A program made the translations under genes and the position numbers. A model generated the notes under the pieces. That model did no database searches and was not told where the DNA came from. It saw only the letters and a program-made list of their open reading frames with translations. A DNA stretch of 64,000 nucleotides from Syntrophaceae bacterium UBA2280 (GTDB lineage Bacteria; Desulfobacterota; Syntrophia; Syntrophales; Smithellaceae). Positions 36,207 to 45,290 of this stretch are shown piece after piece. Positions within the stretch are counted from its first letter, which is position 1, and every line of letters starts with the position of its first letter. The stretch lies in the NCBI GenBank assembly GCA_002347685.1, contig DDWS01000028.1, forward strand, positions 28,794 to 92,793. The letters run 5' to 3'.

Positions 36207-37100
36207 GTTCGGTGCGGTATCGAAAAGCAAAGCCGCCAGCGGCCCGGCAGGCCGGCGGGGGTGGCACCCCGAAGCGCCGGGGATGGCGAATTCAAAGCCG
36301 GGAAGAAGAAATTCGGTAAATCCCGAAAGCGGTATCAGTTTTGGAAAACCCAACTTCAGCAAAATGATCACCACAATTTTATACTTTAAAACAGTCACAC
36401 GTGTACTTCAGGAATTTGAAGGGATCATTTTGAACGCAAGTATGTTGCGGTGAGAATGCATAAGCTGGAAATTGTAGGGCCTCAGACAAAAAGGTAAATT
36501 AAAGACAGAAGACGAAGATAAAAGAAGGGATCCCGGCTCCTGTATTCTGACTTCTGTATTCTTTCTCTTATCTTCCGTTCCCCTTCCTCAGCATGCTGAG
36601 GTTCCGCCATATCTTGAGGCTAAACTAACTCGTTCATGCTTCTGTTTGAGATGTTGTCCTGTTATTCCAACAAACAGATATTAAAGAATGAATACCGACT
36701 GCCGTCCTCTGTTCGGCTGCTGGCAGATTAATTGCTATGGCTACGCACCATGGTGATCCATGTAATCCTGATCATCACATATTTCGGGGTTGTCTTCATT
36801 ACATAACTGACGGGATTGACGCACGGCTATACGATGGGCGGAGTCACTGATGAACTGCCGCCATCATCAACGCCGCTGTTTTGACCCAGGTCAATTAAAA
36901 CCCCTTCAGCCTTTGTGAACCTTACTGCAGGAGGTGAGGAATCCGGAAAGGAGGTGTAGGCGCACAGAAAGATTTTATCCAATCTAAAAATGTCTTATTG
37001 CACCAAAGCCAAGTGGCCGCTTATTCCCGGGCTCAAACGCCTGAAATGATCCGGCCGATTTGAAAAAACGAAAACAAACCCTTATTGAAAGAGGAAAAAC
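36207..37100. other. Long intergenic region without a supported gene
   Basis: About 900 bp. The first 120 bp are GC-rich and self-complementary (CCGGCAGGCCGG core). Then comes the first copy of a dispersed repeat (about 36490-36690). The rest is of mixed composition, with a short hydrophobic reading (MVIHVILIITYFGVVF at about 36748) that has no ribosome site and stops quickly, possibly a gene relic. The last 100 bp are the leader of the PEP-CTERM gene. No tRNA or clear promoter seen. Confidence 0.5.
36490..36690 (+). repeat. Dispersed hairpin-rich repeat, copy 1
   Basis: A purine-rich stretch (AGACAGAAGACGAAGATAA) is followed by a pyrimidine-rich near-complement (TTCTGACTTCTG...CTTATCTTC), then the conserved core CTGAGGTTCCGCCA preceded by a CCTCA..TGAGG mini-hairpin, and a tail with CCAACAAACAG. 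The same order recurs at 37768-37950 on the other side of the PEP-CTERM gene, in the same orientation. Boundaries are approximate. Confidence 0.6.
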
Positions 37101-37682
37101 ATGAAAAATTTATTTAAAATTTTCTGCCTGGTAACCGCAACGATTTGTGTCACGGCAGTGAGTGCGATGGCGGTCCCGATCAGTGGCGCTATCTCATTTA
37201 GCGGAACGTCCGTAACGAATAATGAAGATTTGTCACTGGCGACGGAATTTTCTGCCTTCAGCAATGTTGTGGTTTCGACTACAGGCGGGACCGAAGCCTA
37301 CGCTGCTGTTTTGTCGGGACAGGCGGTTACATTTAATCCCTTCGTGTTTTCGCCGGTGCTTAGCCCGAATCCCGTTATGGCACTCTGGGCATTTGAATCG
37401 GATGGGATAAGCTATAGCTTTAACGCAACAGGGGTCACCATCAGCGGCCAGACATCCCACACCATCACCATGCATGGGAGCGGCATGGCGCACATTACCG
37501 GGTTTGATGACACACCCGGTCACTGGTATTTCAGTGCAAACCGCGCCGGTGGAACGGCCAGTTTTTCCGCATCGACTGAAGTCAATTCTGTTCCTGAGCC
37601 TGCCTCCATGTTTCTTCTTGGATCGGGACTCTTATGGATTGGCGTCTTGGGTCGAAGGAAGAAGTCGAAGGATATAGTCTAG
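37101..37682 (+). CDS. PEP-CTERM sorting-domain protein
   Basis: 193 aa secreted protein with signal peptide (about residues 1-24), a Ser/Thr/Gly-rich beta-type body, and a canonical C-terminal PEP-CTERM signal: VPEPASMFLLGSG near residue 165, a hydrophobic helix, and a basic end GRRKK. Such proteins are processed by exosortase (EpsH) and are linked to exopolysaccharide or biofilm matrices. No exosortase gene is in the window. GAAAGAGG precedes the ATG. It lies between two copies of a repeat. Confidence 0.88.
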   Translation: MKNLFKIFCLVTATICVTAVSAMAVPISGAISFSGTSVTNNEDLSLATEFSAFSNVVVSTTGGTEAYAAVLSGQAVTFNPFVFSPVLSPNPVMALWAFESDGISYSFNATGVTISGQTSHTITMHGSGMAHITGFDDTPGHWYFSANRAGGTASFSASTEVNSVPEPASMFLLGSGLLWIGVLGRRKKSKDIV

Positions 37683-37714
37683 TAAAGAATCAATTATGGA
37701 TAAGCACCGTGACA

Positions 37715-37759
37715 GAATAAGATACCCGGCAGTTATAAAATCTGCCGGGTATCTTATTC
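37715..37759. terminator. 18-bp perfect hairpin after the PEP-CTERM gene
   Basis: GAATAAGATACCCGGCAG (37715-37732) pairs perfectly with 37742-37759 across a 9-nt loop TTATAAAAT. It begins 32 bp after the PEP-CTERM stop. No real T-run follows, so it may act as a 3' stability element or a factor-dependent terminator. Confidence 0.6.
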
Positions 37760-37767
37760 GTGGCATC

Positions 37768-37950
37768 CTGAAGCAGAAGACAGAATCCAGAAGGAGTCCT
37801 TCCCCTGACTTCTGTCTTCTGACCTCTGTCTATCCCCCCTCCCTCAATATCCTGAGGTTCCGCCAAATATGGAGGCGTGCAGAATTTGTTCATAAATTGG
37901 GCTACCCTCTTCTATCATACCAACCAGACGTTATGATTGAACAATTTGGA
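37768..37950 (+). repeat. Dispersed hairpin-rich repeat, copy 2
   Basis: Same architecture as copy 1: AGAAGACAGAA paired with TTCTGTCTTCT (perfect 11-bp arms), then pyrimidine-rich sequence, CCTCAATATCCTGAGGTTCC, a GCCAAATAT...GAGGC segment, TTGTTCAT, and CCAACCAGACG. Copies share the 14-nt core CTGAGGTTCCGCCA exactly and are roughly 60-70 percent alike elsewhere by eye. Confidence 0.6.
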
Positions 37951-38020
37951 AGTTATGACTCGCCGTCGGGTATTGGCAGGACATTTGCTATATCATCGCA
38001 GAATGAGTAGGGAGGCTAAC

Positions 38021-39121
38021 ATGTTCACAAACACAAAGACATCTGATGTGAACGCAGATGCAACTTTTCTTGGATGGCAGAAAAAATACGATGAGGATAT
38101 TTTCCCGCTTTTCAATATCACCCTCGAAAATCATCCACTGTATCAATCCACCGTTAGTGAAGCGACGTTGCGCAGACTCCATCTGCGGGTTCCGCGCATC
38201 CCATCGCCTTACCCCGGAGGTTCCGAGGCTCCGTGGCATCAGGCAGGATTTGAATTGAATCATCCCAAAACCGCAGCGCAAGCCCTGCAAATAGCCGGAT
38301 TGGATTATACCGTCGTTACCAAGCCGCTCGATGTGAATCCCGGATTAAAACAGAATGCGTATGCAGCAACTGTGCGAACGGATACCGGCGAAATTCTGGG
38401 CTTTGTTCGCGAAGGTTACGAACCCGTTCAGAACATCGATGCGTTTGCGTTTTTCGACACACTGGTTGCCGAAGATGAGGCGACCTACGAAACAGCCGGC
38501 ATCCTGGGCAATGGTCAATGTGTTTGGGTTCTGGCCAAACTGCCGGGTTTTATGAAGATTCGCGGCAATGATATCGTCAACAAATATCTCCTGCTCACCA
38601 ACAGTCATGACGGCGACACCCAGGTTCGCGCTAGGGTTACGCCAATTCGCGTCGTCTGCAATAATACCCTGACGGCCGCGCTGCAGGGAGCGGGAGACAT
38701 CTCTATCCAGCATACGCCCGGCACTGTTAGGTATCATGATCAGGGATTCACCATCCTCGGAATGTCCAATGTTTTAAACGTGCAGCTTGAAATGACCTTC
38801 AACAGGATGGCGGCACAGAAAATAACCGAAGAAGAACTTCGGACCTATGTGCAGGCCCTGGTTCCGGATCATGAAGAGGAACCAAATGCGGAAAGAGCGG
38901 AAAAGATGCGCGTAAGCGTACTTGATCTCCACGACGCAGGCCGGGGTGCTGATCTCGCTCGCGGGACAGTATGGGGGGCTTTCAACAGTGTCGCAGAGTA
39001 CACGGACCATATGATGGCAGGTGATGATTCCAGCGCGCGATTGAACGCCATCTGGTTCGGACGCGGAGAGCAGCTCAAGTCAAAAGCGTTTAGTTTGGCC
39101 TGTCGATTGATGAAAAACTGA
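38021..39121 (+). CDS. DUF932 domain protein (phage/plasmid-like protein)
   Basis: 366 aa. The DUF932 family is recognisable from WHQAGFELNHPKTAAQALQIAGLDYTV near residue 75, DTGEILGFVREGYEPVQN, and the central KYLLLTNSHDGDTQVRARVTPIRVVCNNTL, plus the closing NAIWFGRGEQLKSKAFSLA. The family is best known from plasmids and phages; biochemical function is not established. GGGAGGCTAAC precedes ATG 38021; the ORF extends to 37937 without a ribosome site. No other mobile-element genes are adjacent. Confidence 0.85.
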   Translation: MFTNTKTSDVNADATFLGWQKKYDEDIFPLFNITLENHPLYQSTVSEATLRRLHLRVPRIPSPYPGGSEAPWHQAGFELNHPKTAAQALQIAGLDYTVVTKPLDVNPGLKQNAYAATVRTDTGEILGFVREGYEPVQNIDAFAFFDTLVAEDEATYETAGILGNGQCVWVLAKLPGFMKIRGNDIVNKYLLLTNSHDGDTQVRARVTPIRVVCNNTLTAALQGAGDISIQHTPGTVRYHDQGFTILGMSNVLNVQLEMTFNRMAAQKITEEELRTYVQALVPDHEEEPNAERAEKMRVSVLDLHDAGRGADLARGTVWGAFNSVAEYTDHMMAGDDSSARLNAIWFGRGEQLKSKAFSLACRLMKN

Positions 39122-39402
39122 AGTTTCCGATAGACCGGCGAAGAAGGAATTTCGCTATGAAATAAGAATTGATAGTCATCGGCATTATTCCGCAATACCC
39201 GGAGCACTCCCAAAATACGGATGCATGGATTCAGAATAAAGTAAATGCAACGCTCTTGTTTCATCGCGGCGTGCCGATAGGACCACCAAATTTGACAATG
39301 ATGTGAACAGTGGAAAAGGAATCAATAACCGGATGACCATCACGTAATCTAAGGACAGTACTAAAATAACAACCACCCATCAAGGCAAAAAAGGAGAATT
39401 AA

Positions 39403-39768
39403 ATGAAACATATATCCAGGATCAGATTTATGGTGTTTGCCGCGGCCATCGTGGCCACCACAATCGTCGCGGGATGCTCAAGCGCCCCGTTACGCACAGA
39501 AGCATCAACGTCAGGAATCCGTGCTGCCGAGGAGGCCGGAGCAGCCAACGTACCGCAAGCCTCGCTTCATTTGCAACTAGCCAGGGAAGAACTCGCTAAA
39601 GCCAGGGAGCTTTCAGAAAAAGGCGAGAAGGATAAGGCCGCATCGATGCTGCTGCGGGCCGAAGCAGATGCAGATTTGGCTTTGGTGCTGTCCCGCGGAG
39701 ATGCCGAAAAGACTGAGGCCAATGAAGCCGTGACGCGTGTCCGCAAGCTCCGGCAAGAGAACCCTTAA
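39403..39768 (+). CDS. DUF4398 lipoprotein
   Basis: 121 aa. Signal peptide with lipobox VAGC (Cys25), then a helical domain with ASLHLQLAREELAKARELSEKGEKDKAASMLLRAEADADLAL typical of DUF4398. Likely anchored in the outer membrane, facing the periplasm. AAAAGGAG precedes the ATG. It sits 40 bp upstream of an OmpA-like protein that begins with the same type of domain, so the pair probably works together in the envelope. Confidence 0.85.
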   Translation: MKHISRIRFMVFAAAIVATTIVAGCSSAPLRTEASTSGIRAAEEAGAANVPQASLHLQLAREELAKARELSEKGEKDKAASMLLRAEADADLALVLSRGDAEKTEANEAVTRVRKLRQENP

Positions 39769-39808
39769 CCTGACAATTATTTAAATGATAACCCCTGAGG
39801 AGATTTTA

Positions 39809-40840
39809 ATGAAAACAAAATATTTCTTGATCATCGTCACATTAGCAGTATTTTTTGCCGGCTGCGCAACTCTGCCGCCCAAAGAACTGGTCAGTGCCCG
39901 GCAGGCCTACCAGACCGCAAGCGAAGGACCGGCGGCAAAGCTCGCTCCCGCGGAATTACACAAGGCACAGGAAGCACTCAATCTGGCGGAACAGTCCTTT
40001 CGAAAGGACGCAAACTCAGTCAAAACAAAAGACCTGGCTTATGTCGCACAGCGCAGGGCACAGCTTGCAGGAGCAGTTGGCGCCATGGCCGCTGACACAT
40101 CACGCAAAGACAGGGCGGACGCCGATTTGCAGAGAAAACAGGGCGAAATCATCCGGCAGGGGAGGCAGGATGTAAGAGATGCGGAAAATCAGACAGCTGC
40201 TGCACGGGCTGAAATCGATAAGCAAGCCGCACTCAAGGAGGCGAAAGATAAATCCGACGCTGAATATCGAATGAAACGAGACGAAATGGCACAACAGAGC
40301 AGGCAGGTTTTAAGCGGCTCCCGTGAGCGGACAGCCCAGGCGCGAAATGAGCTCGCCTCGCAACAAGCCGCAACCGTCGAAAAGGCCAGGCAGGACGTTA
40401 TCGACGCGGATCAGCGGACAGCCAATGCACTAGCTGAACTTGCCAGACTTGCCGACGTTAAAGAAGAGGAACGCGGACTGGTTGTCACACTTTCTGGAGC
40501 GGTCCTCTTTCGCTCCGCTGAGTCAACCCTGTTGCCCATGGCACAGACGAAGCTCGACGATGTGGCCAAGGCATTGATGGCCGTGCGCGAGCGCAACATC
40601 ATTGTGGAGGGGCATACCGATTCACGGGGTACTGAGTTATACAATCAAGGTCTTTCTGAACGCCGGGCCGACACGGTCCGTAATTACATTGTGCAGAAGG
40701 GCTATCCGGCCGACCGCATCCAATCACGCGGAATGGGCGAAGGCAGCCCGATTGCCAATAACACCTCACCCGAGGGGCGCGCCAACAACCGTCGTGTCGA
40801 GATCGTCATTGAACGTGAAATGCAGTCATCGAGCCGTTAG
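39809..40840 (+). CDS. DUF4398-OmpA family lipoprotein
   Basis: 343 aa. Lipobox FAGC (Cys18), an N-terminal DUF4398 domain (residues 25-90), an Ala/Gln/Lys-rich coiled coil (95-215) with repeated RQDV-DA-QTA units, and a C-terminal OmpA peptidoglycan-binding domain with GHTDSRGTELYNQGLSERRAD near 262 and GMGEGSPIANN...NRRVEI at the end. It tethers the outer membrane to peptidoglycan across a long helix. Start at ATG 39809, preceded by TGAGGAG. Followed by a terminator. Confidence 0.9.
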   Translation: MKTKYFLIIVTLAVFFAGCATLPPKELVSARQAYQTASEGPAAKLAPAELHKAQEALNLAEQSFRKDANSVKTKDLAYVAQRRAQLAGAVGAMAADTSRKDRADADLQRKQGEIIRQGRQDVRDAENQTAAARAEIDKQAALKEAKDKSDAEYRMKRDEMAQQSRQVLSGSRERTAQARNELASQQAATVEKARQDVIDADQRTANALAELARLADVKEEERGLVVTLSGAVLFRSAESTLLPMAQTKLDDVAKALMAVRERNIIVEGHTDSRGTELYNQGLSERRADTVRNYIVQKGYPADRIQSRGMGEGSPIANNTSPEGRANNRRVEIVIEREMQSSSR

Positions 40841-40913
40841 CCGCAAACCTTAAAAAAGCTGTTCGTGTTGTTCGGCGGCAGCGGTTACCACTGGTTTAGA
40901 AGACGGTAAGTGT

Positions 40914-40959
40914 CAGCGCCTATAGCAAGACCGGCCGGGCTTTCTATAGGCGCTGCTTT
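40914..40959 (+). terminator. Hairpin terminator after the OmpA-like gene
   Basis: CAGCGCCTATAG (40914-40925) pairs perfectly with CTATAGGCGCTG (40944-40955) and is followed by CTTTT on the plus strand. It lies 73 bp past the stop and between convergent genes. Confidence 0.7.
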
Positions 40960-41053
40960 TCCCAAGTCAAAGCAATACATAAATCCACAGGCCTGCAGCG
41001 CATCTTCGGCAAAGTTACAGCCATTGTGGGTTGGCGGATTATCGTCGAATCCC

Positions 41054-43048
41054 TCAACCTATCTTTTCCAGAGCGTTCCTGACTGCGAGGGCCAGATCCG
41101 TAATCGAGAATGGTTTCTGAATAAAGTTCACGTTCGTGTCCATCACACCCCGGAAGGCGATCACGTTGGCCGTATAGCCGGACATGAACATCACTTTCAT
41201 TCCGGGGCAAAGGAATTGCAACCGCTCGGCCAGTTCCCGGCCATTCATTTCCGGCATAATGATGTCGGTGATGAGAAGTTTTATCTCACACGCATGCTCA
41301 CGGGCCAGCCGGATGGCCTCTGTCGGCGTGGCTGCGGCCAAAACCCGATAACCCAATTTTTCCAGTATTATTTTGTCTAGTGTCAGAAGTTCAGATTCGT
41401 CCTCCGCCACCAGCACGGTTTCTCCGCGGCCCAGAGGGACTGAAACCACCTTGTCCTGATGGGCTGCGACCGCTTGCCCCGCATACCGGGGCAGGTAGAT
41501 TTTAAAAGTTGTTCCTTTTCCCACTTCGCTATAGACGTTGATGAATCCATTGTTTTGCTTGACGATGCCATGCACCATCGACAGGCCCAGGCCCGTTCCC
41601 TGCCCCACACCCTTGCTGGTGAAAAAAGGTTCAAAGATTTGATCGAGGGTCTCCTTGTCCATGCCGCATCCATCATCGCTTACGGCCAGGAGCACATAAT
41701 CCCCTTCAACATACCCAAAATGATCAGCGCAGTAAGTCTCATCAAAGACGGCCTCTCCCGTTTCGATGGTGACCTTGCCGATGTCGGCAATAGCGTCCCT
41801 GGCGTTGATACAAAGGTTGGCCAGGATCTGATCGACCTGAACCGGGTCCATTTTGACCGCGCACGGACCTGTCCGGGGCAGCCAGGCCAGATCGATGTCC
41901 TCGCCGATGAGTCTTCTGAGCATCTTCAGCATGCTCTCCACAGTTTCATTGAGGTCGAGCACCACGGGGATGATTGTCTGCTTGCGGGCAAAGGTCAGCA
42001 ATTGCCGGGTGATGTTCGCGGATCGTCCCGCAGCTTTGATGATTTGTTCAAGATCGGCATAAAGCGGCTGGGTTGGGTCCACTTTAAACAGGGCCAATTC
42101 TGCATAACCGATGATGACGCTGAGCATATTGTTGTAGTCATGCGCTACGCCGCCCGCCAGCAGGCCCACGGCTTCCATCTTCTGGGCCTGTTGAAACTGG
42201 GCCTCAAGCCTCAGATGATCGGTAATGTCCCGTTTGGCGGCGACATAGTTGACAATGCGACCCAAAGGGTCGCGAACCGGTGATATCGTCGCCTCTTCTG
42301 TGTAGAAAGTCCCGTCCTTGCGGCGGTTGATCATCCGGCCCCTCCAGACGCTTCCACCGGATATGGTCTTCCAGAGATGGCGGTAGAAGGCTTCGCCCTG
42401 CTTGCCGCTTTTGAGTAGCCTTGGCGTCTGGCTTTCGACCTCCTTGCGACTGTAGCCCGACGTTTGCTCAAAAGCCGGGTTGACATATTGAATCACGCCC
42501 CGCGCGTCGGTGGTAATAATGGCCTCTCCGGATTGTTCGATCGAGGCCATCAGCCGCTTGTATTCGGCATCCGCCTGCTTGCGTGCCGTGATGTCACGGA
42601 TGTTGCACTGGATCACCTTGCTGTGGTCCACGAGGTAAACGTTACTGACAAACTCCACGGCGATAGGCTTTCCAGCGGAGGTTTCCAGAGGCAAATCATC
42701 GTAGCGGATGTATTCGTTATCCTGCAGGGTCGCAAATGCGTCTTTGGACGCGGCAATGTCTTTGAATACACCAAGCTCCCAGATATGCTGCCCGTATAAG
42801 GCTTCGTAAGAATAACCCAGTAAAGTGAGCAGAAACGGATTGACATCAACCACCTTGCCTGTATCGGCATCGAGAATCAGGATGCCGTCCTTGGCGGATT
42901 CAAAAAGACGACGGTAGCGCTTTTCGGAATCTTCCAGCGCCTCCCGGGTCCTCGCTTTTTCCAACAACGTTTCTTCCAGCAGGGCAATTCGCCCATTAAG
43001 TTCGGTGTTGTCAAGAATAAGCTGATTTTCGACAGTTAAGTCTGGCAT
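41054..43048 (-). CDS. Hybrid sensor histidine kinase (PAS-PAS-HK-receiver)
   Basis: 664 aa, soluble. Two PAS domains (about residues 45-150 with GILILDADTGKVVDVNPF, and 165-285 with AIITTDARGVIQYVNPAF and a PAC segment), a phospho-acceptor domain with His in AGGVAHDYNNMLSVIIGYAEL, an ATPase domain (LANLCINARDAI, DDGCGM, GTGLGLSMV), and a C-terminal receiver with phospho-acceptor Asp in LLITDIIMPEMNG. No output domain or adjacent regulator. ATG 43048 is preceded by AGGTG; an in-frame start at 43090 is possible. Signal unknown. Confidence 0.9.
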   Translation of the reverse strand: MPDLTVENQLILDNTELNGRIALLEETLLEKARTREALEDSEKRYRRLFESAKDGILILDADTGKVVDVNPFLLTLLGYSYEALYGQHIWELGVFKDIAASKDAFATLQDNEYIRYDDLPLETSAGKPIAVEFVSNVYLVDHSKVIQCNIRDITARKQADAEYKRLMASIEQSGEAIITTDARGVIQYVNPAFEQTSGYSRKEVESQTPRLLKSGKQGEAFYRHLWKTISGGSVWRGRMINRRKDGTFYTEEATISPVRDPLGRIVNYVAAKRDITDHLRLEAQFQQAQKMEAVGLLAGGVAHDYNNMLSVIIGYAELALFKVDPTQPLYADLEQIIKAAGRSANITRQLLTFARKQTIIPVVLDLNETVESMLKMLRRLIGEDIDLAWLPRTGPCAVKMDPVQVDQILANLCINARDAIADIGKVTIETGEAVFDETYCADHFGYVEGDYVLLAVSDDGCGMDKETLDQIFEPFFTSKGVGQGTGLGLSMVHGIVKQNNGFINVYSEVGKGTTFKIYLPRYAGQAVAAHQDKVVSVPLGRGETVLVAEDESELLTLDKIILEKLGYRVLAAATPTEAIRLAREHACEIKLLITDIIMPEMNGRELAERLQFLCPGMKVMFMSGYTANVIAFRGVMDTNVNFIQKPFSITDLALAVRNALEKIG

Positions 43049-43064
43049 AGCGACACCTATCAAC

Positions 43065-43427
43065 TCAGCAAATTCCGCGGCCACAGGCATTCCCCGGCGT
43101 CACGAAAATGGTCCATATTGCAAAAAAAATCACAAACAGAGCGGCGGGAATGGCTATAAACGCAAAAAAATTCGCGATAAAATCGGTCACGTCTTCATCT
43201 TCTTTAATTTCACGGAACAGACTTTTAATCATGCTGTACATCCTTTCAATTTGTGGACGGATAGGCCATTCTAAGCGAGCCTTCGTCCCTGAATGACTCC
43301 TGACCAGTACAATGATAATGGCGACGACCAGCAGAATATGAATAAAAGAATCCATCGTATACCCAGTCACCAGCCCTAACGCCCATAAAATTAACAGCAC
43401 TAAAGCAATAGCCCACAACGGCTGCAT
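43065..43427 (-). CDS. DUF5670 (lmo0937-like) membrane protein run into a second small membrane protein
   Basis: 120 aa frame made of two parts. Residues 1-45 (LWAIALVLLILWALGLVTGY... FIHILLVVAIIIVLVR) are a complete DUF5670/lmo0937-type two-helix protein, which usually ends there. From Met66 a second unit begins (MIKSLFREIKEDEDVTDFI, then a hydrophobic helix and a Cys-containing tail). Met66, at 43232, has its own ribosome site AAAGGA 8 nt upstream. This may be two genes whose boundary stop codon was lost, or one fused gene with an internal start. Confidence 0.6.
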   Translation of the reverse strand: MQPLWAIALVLLILWALGLVTGYTMDSFIHILLVVAIIIVLVRSHSGTKARLEWPIRPQIERMYSMIKSLFREIKEDEDVTDFIANFFAFIAIPAALFVIFFAIWTIFVTPGNACGRGIC

Positions 43428-43910
43428 CCCGGCGCCTGTCTGATGGAATCGGATAGCGAAGCAATTGTCTGGGATAAGATCGGACCTTCTTTCGCATGAC
43501 GAACATGATCCGGATGTTCTAATAGCAAGGAGCCTGCCAATACCCGAAGGAGAATCAGAATTTAATATTCATCCATTAATAGCAGGGGTTGGATTAATCG
43601 GAGACGGAAGAATAGTGATCGAAACAATTCGTTTGGCCTCAGTATTTGGTGGGGCCTCAATATTCTGAGGGACGTTTTTCTCCGGCAATGGGGTCACCCA
43701 TGAAAAGGGCTTCCTGAATGGTAACACATGCCGGAGCCAGGCGGCAACCAGCATCAAGGCTGCCTGCCCCGTCCGGAAAGGCACCGACAATCCACGTTCT
43801 TCCTCTGATCTCACGCATGATCATCCCATCATTCTCCCCCGGCAGGTTCAAAGAAGGGAATAATAAAAAAACCGCCCTTCAAGGCGGCTTTTTCGTCGTG
43901 AACCGTTTTC
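43428..43910. other. Intergenic region without a supported gene
   Basis: About 480 bp. Several overlapping open frames exist on both strands, but none has a ribosome site or a recognisable protein. It contains CCTCAATATTCTGAGG near 43655, a short hairpin like the one inside the dispersed repeats at 36.5 and 37.8 kb, and ends with the terminator at 43865-43893. Confidence 0.5.
43865..43893 (-). terminator. Intrinsic terminator
   Basis: CCGCC(C)TT / AAGGCGG hairpin flanked by A-run and T-run, 18 bp beyond the stop of the sigma-54 regulator. On the minus strand it is followed by seven T; the T-run on the plus strand is shorter. Confidence 0.85.
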
Positions 43911-45272
43911 TCAATTTTTCAATTCGTATTTCTTCAGTTTGTAACGCAGCATGCGTTCAGACATGCCCAGGATTTCCGCGGCCCTGGTCTGATTGTCCCC
44001 CGTTTTTGCCATAGCCTCACTGATCAATTGCTGTTCGAGATCTTCGATCGATTCCCGCAGTGATCCGGACGACTTTGGTTTCCGATCGGTTCTTGGCGCA
44101 TCGCCTGAAAACGGCAGGTCGCCGACGGTGATGTATTCATCCCTTGCGATGACCACGGCGCGTTCCAGAATATTCACCAGTTCGCGGACGTTGCCCGGAT
44201 AATCGTATTTCAGCAGCAGGTCCCGCGCTTCCGCGGTGATCCCCTTGATATTCTTTTTGTTTTCCATGGTAAACTTTTCCATGAAATGGTCGATCAGGGC
44301 GGGCAGGTCTTCCTTTCTTTCTCTGAGCGGCGGCATCGACATCGTGACAACTTTGAGCCGGTAGAAGAGATCTTCGCGAAAAGCTTCTTCTCGAACACGG
44401 GATTCCAGATCCCGATTGGTGGCACTGATGATTCGAACATCCACAGGGATGTTCGCGTTGCTGCCGAGACGCTGGATTTCCCGCTCCTGCAGGAATCGCA
44501 ATAATTTGACCTGAACGGTGGGAGGCAGCTCGCCGATTTCGTCGAGAAAAAGCGTGCCGCCGTCCGCCTCTTCAAACCGGCCGATCCGCCGGGACGACGC
44601 GCCGGTGTAAGCGCCCTTTTCATGGCCGAACAGCTCACTTTCCAGCAGGTTTTCCTGAAGCGCACCGCAGTTGACGACAATAATCGATTTATTCACCCGC
44701 GGGCTTAACTGATGGATCAGGCGCGCGATTAATTCTTTGCCGGTGCCGCTTTCTCCCTGAATGAGAACGGAGGCGCGGCTGGCGGCCACCCGGCTGGCCA
44801 GATTGATTAGTTCAACCATTTTTGCATTTTTATAAACAATCTTATCAACCGTGACGCCTTTTTTACCGAGTTCCTGTTTTAGAAGTTCATTCTCCCGGAT
44901 CAGTCCTCTGCGTTCCGCGACCCGCTCGACCAAAAGCAGCAGTTCTTCGAGTTCAACCGGTTTGGTGATGTAGTCCATCGCGCCGACCTTAATTGCTTCG
45001 ACGGCTGTTTCAATCGTGCCATAGGCCGTGATGATCACGACATCAATTTCGTGGTTGATGCGTTTGACTGCTTTGAGGACTTCCATGCCGTCCATGCCGG
45101 GCATTTTGTAATCGAGCAATATCAAGTCGAAATGGTGGCCGGCGACAGTTTTAATCGCTTTTTCCCCGTTTTCCGCTTCGGCAACCCTATGGCCTTCAGA
45201 AATCAGAAAATCCCTCAGCATTTCACGCTGAGAGCGGCCGTCTTCCACGATTAGAATGTTTAGTTTCTGCAT
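43911..45272 (-). CDS. Sigma-54-dependent response regulator, NtrC/ZraR type
   Basis: 453 aa. Receiver with phospho-acceptor Asp54 in LLDYKMPGMDG and Lys104 in ITKPVE; AAA+ domain with GESGTGKE near residue 171, the sigma-54 loop as GAYTGA (Tyr for Phe) near 216, and GTLFLDEIGEL; C-terminal Fis-type HTH TRAAEILGMSERMLRYKL. Encoded 18 bp downstream of its sensor kinase. A good -24/-12 promoter lies just beyond the kinase gene at 47372-47389 and is the natural candidate target. Confidence 0.94.
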   Translation of the reverse strand: MQKLNILIVEDGRSQREMLRDFLISEGHRVAEAENGEKAIKTVAGHHFDLILLDYKMPGMDGMEVLKAVKRINHEIDVVIITAYGTIETAVEAIKVGAMDYITKPVELEELLLLVERVAERRGLIRENELLKQELGKKGVTVDKIVYKNAKMVELINLASRVAASRASVLIQGESGTGKELIARLIHQLSPRVNKSIIVVNCGALQENLLESELFGHEKGAYTGASSRRIGRFEEADGGTLFLDEIGELPPTVQVKLLRFLQEREIQRLGSNANIPVDVRIISATNRDLESRVREEAFREDLFYRLKVVTMSMPPLRERKEDLPALIDHFMEKFTMENKKNIKGITAEARDLLLKYDYPGNVRELVNILERAVVIARDEYITVGDLPFSGDAPRTDRKPKSSGSLRESIEDLEQQLISEAMAKTGDNQTRAAEILGMSERMLRYKLKKYELKN

Positions 45273-45290
45273 GGGTTGTATCCTTCAGCT

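Noticed and set aside
36205..36453. Open frame of 82 codons after the ferritin-like terminator
   Set aside because: No ribosome site; it starts inside the T-run of a terminator and the sequence is GC-rich, self-complementary DNA. No recognisable family. It may instead be part of a repeat.
43465..43851. Several open frames on both strands between the DUF5670 gene and the sigma-54 regulator
   Set aside because: No ribosome sites, no recognisable proteins, and they contradict each other; treated as non-coding.
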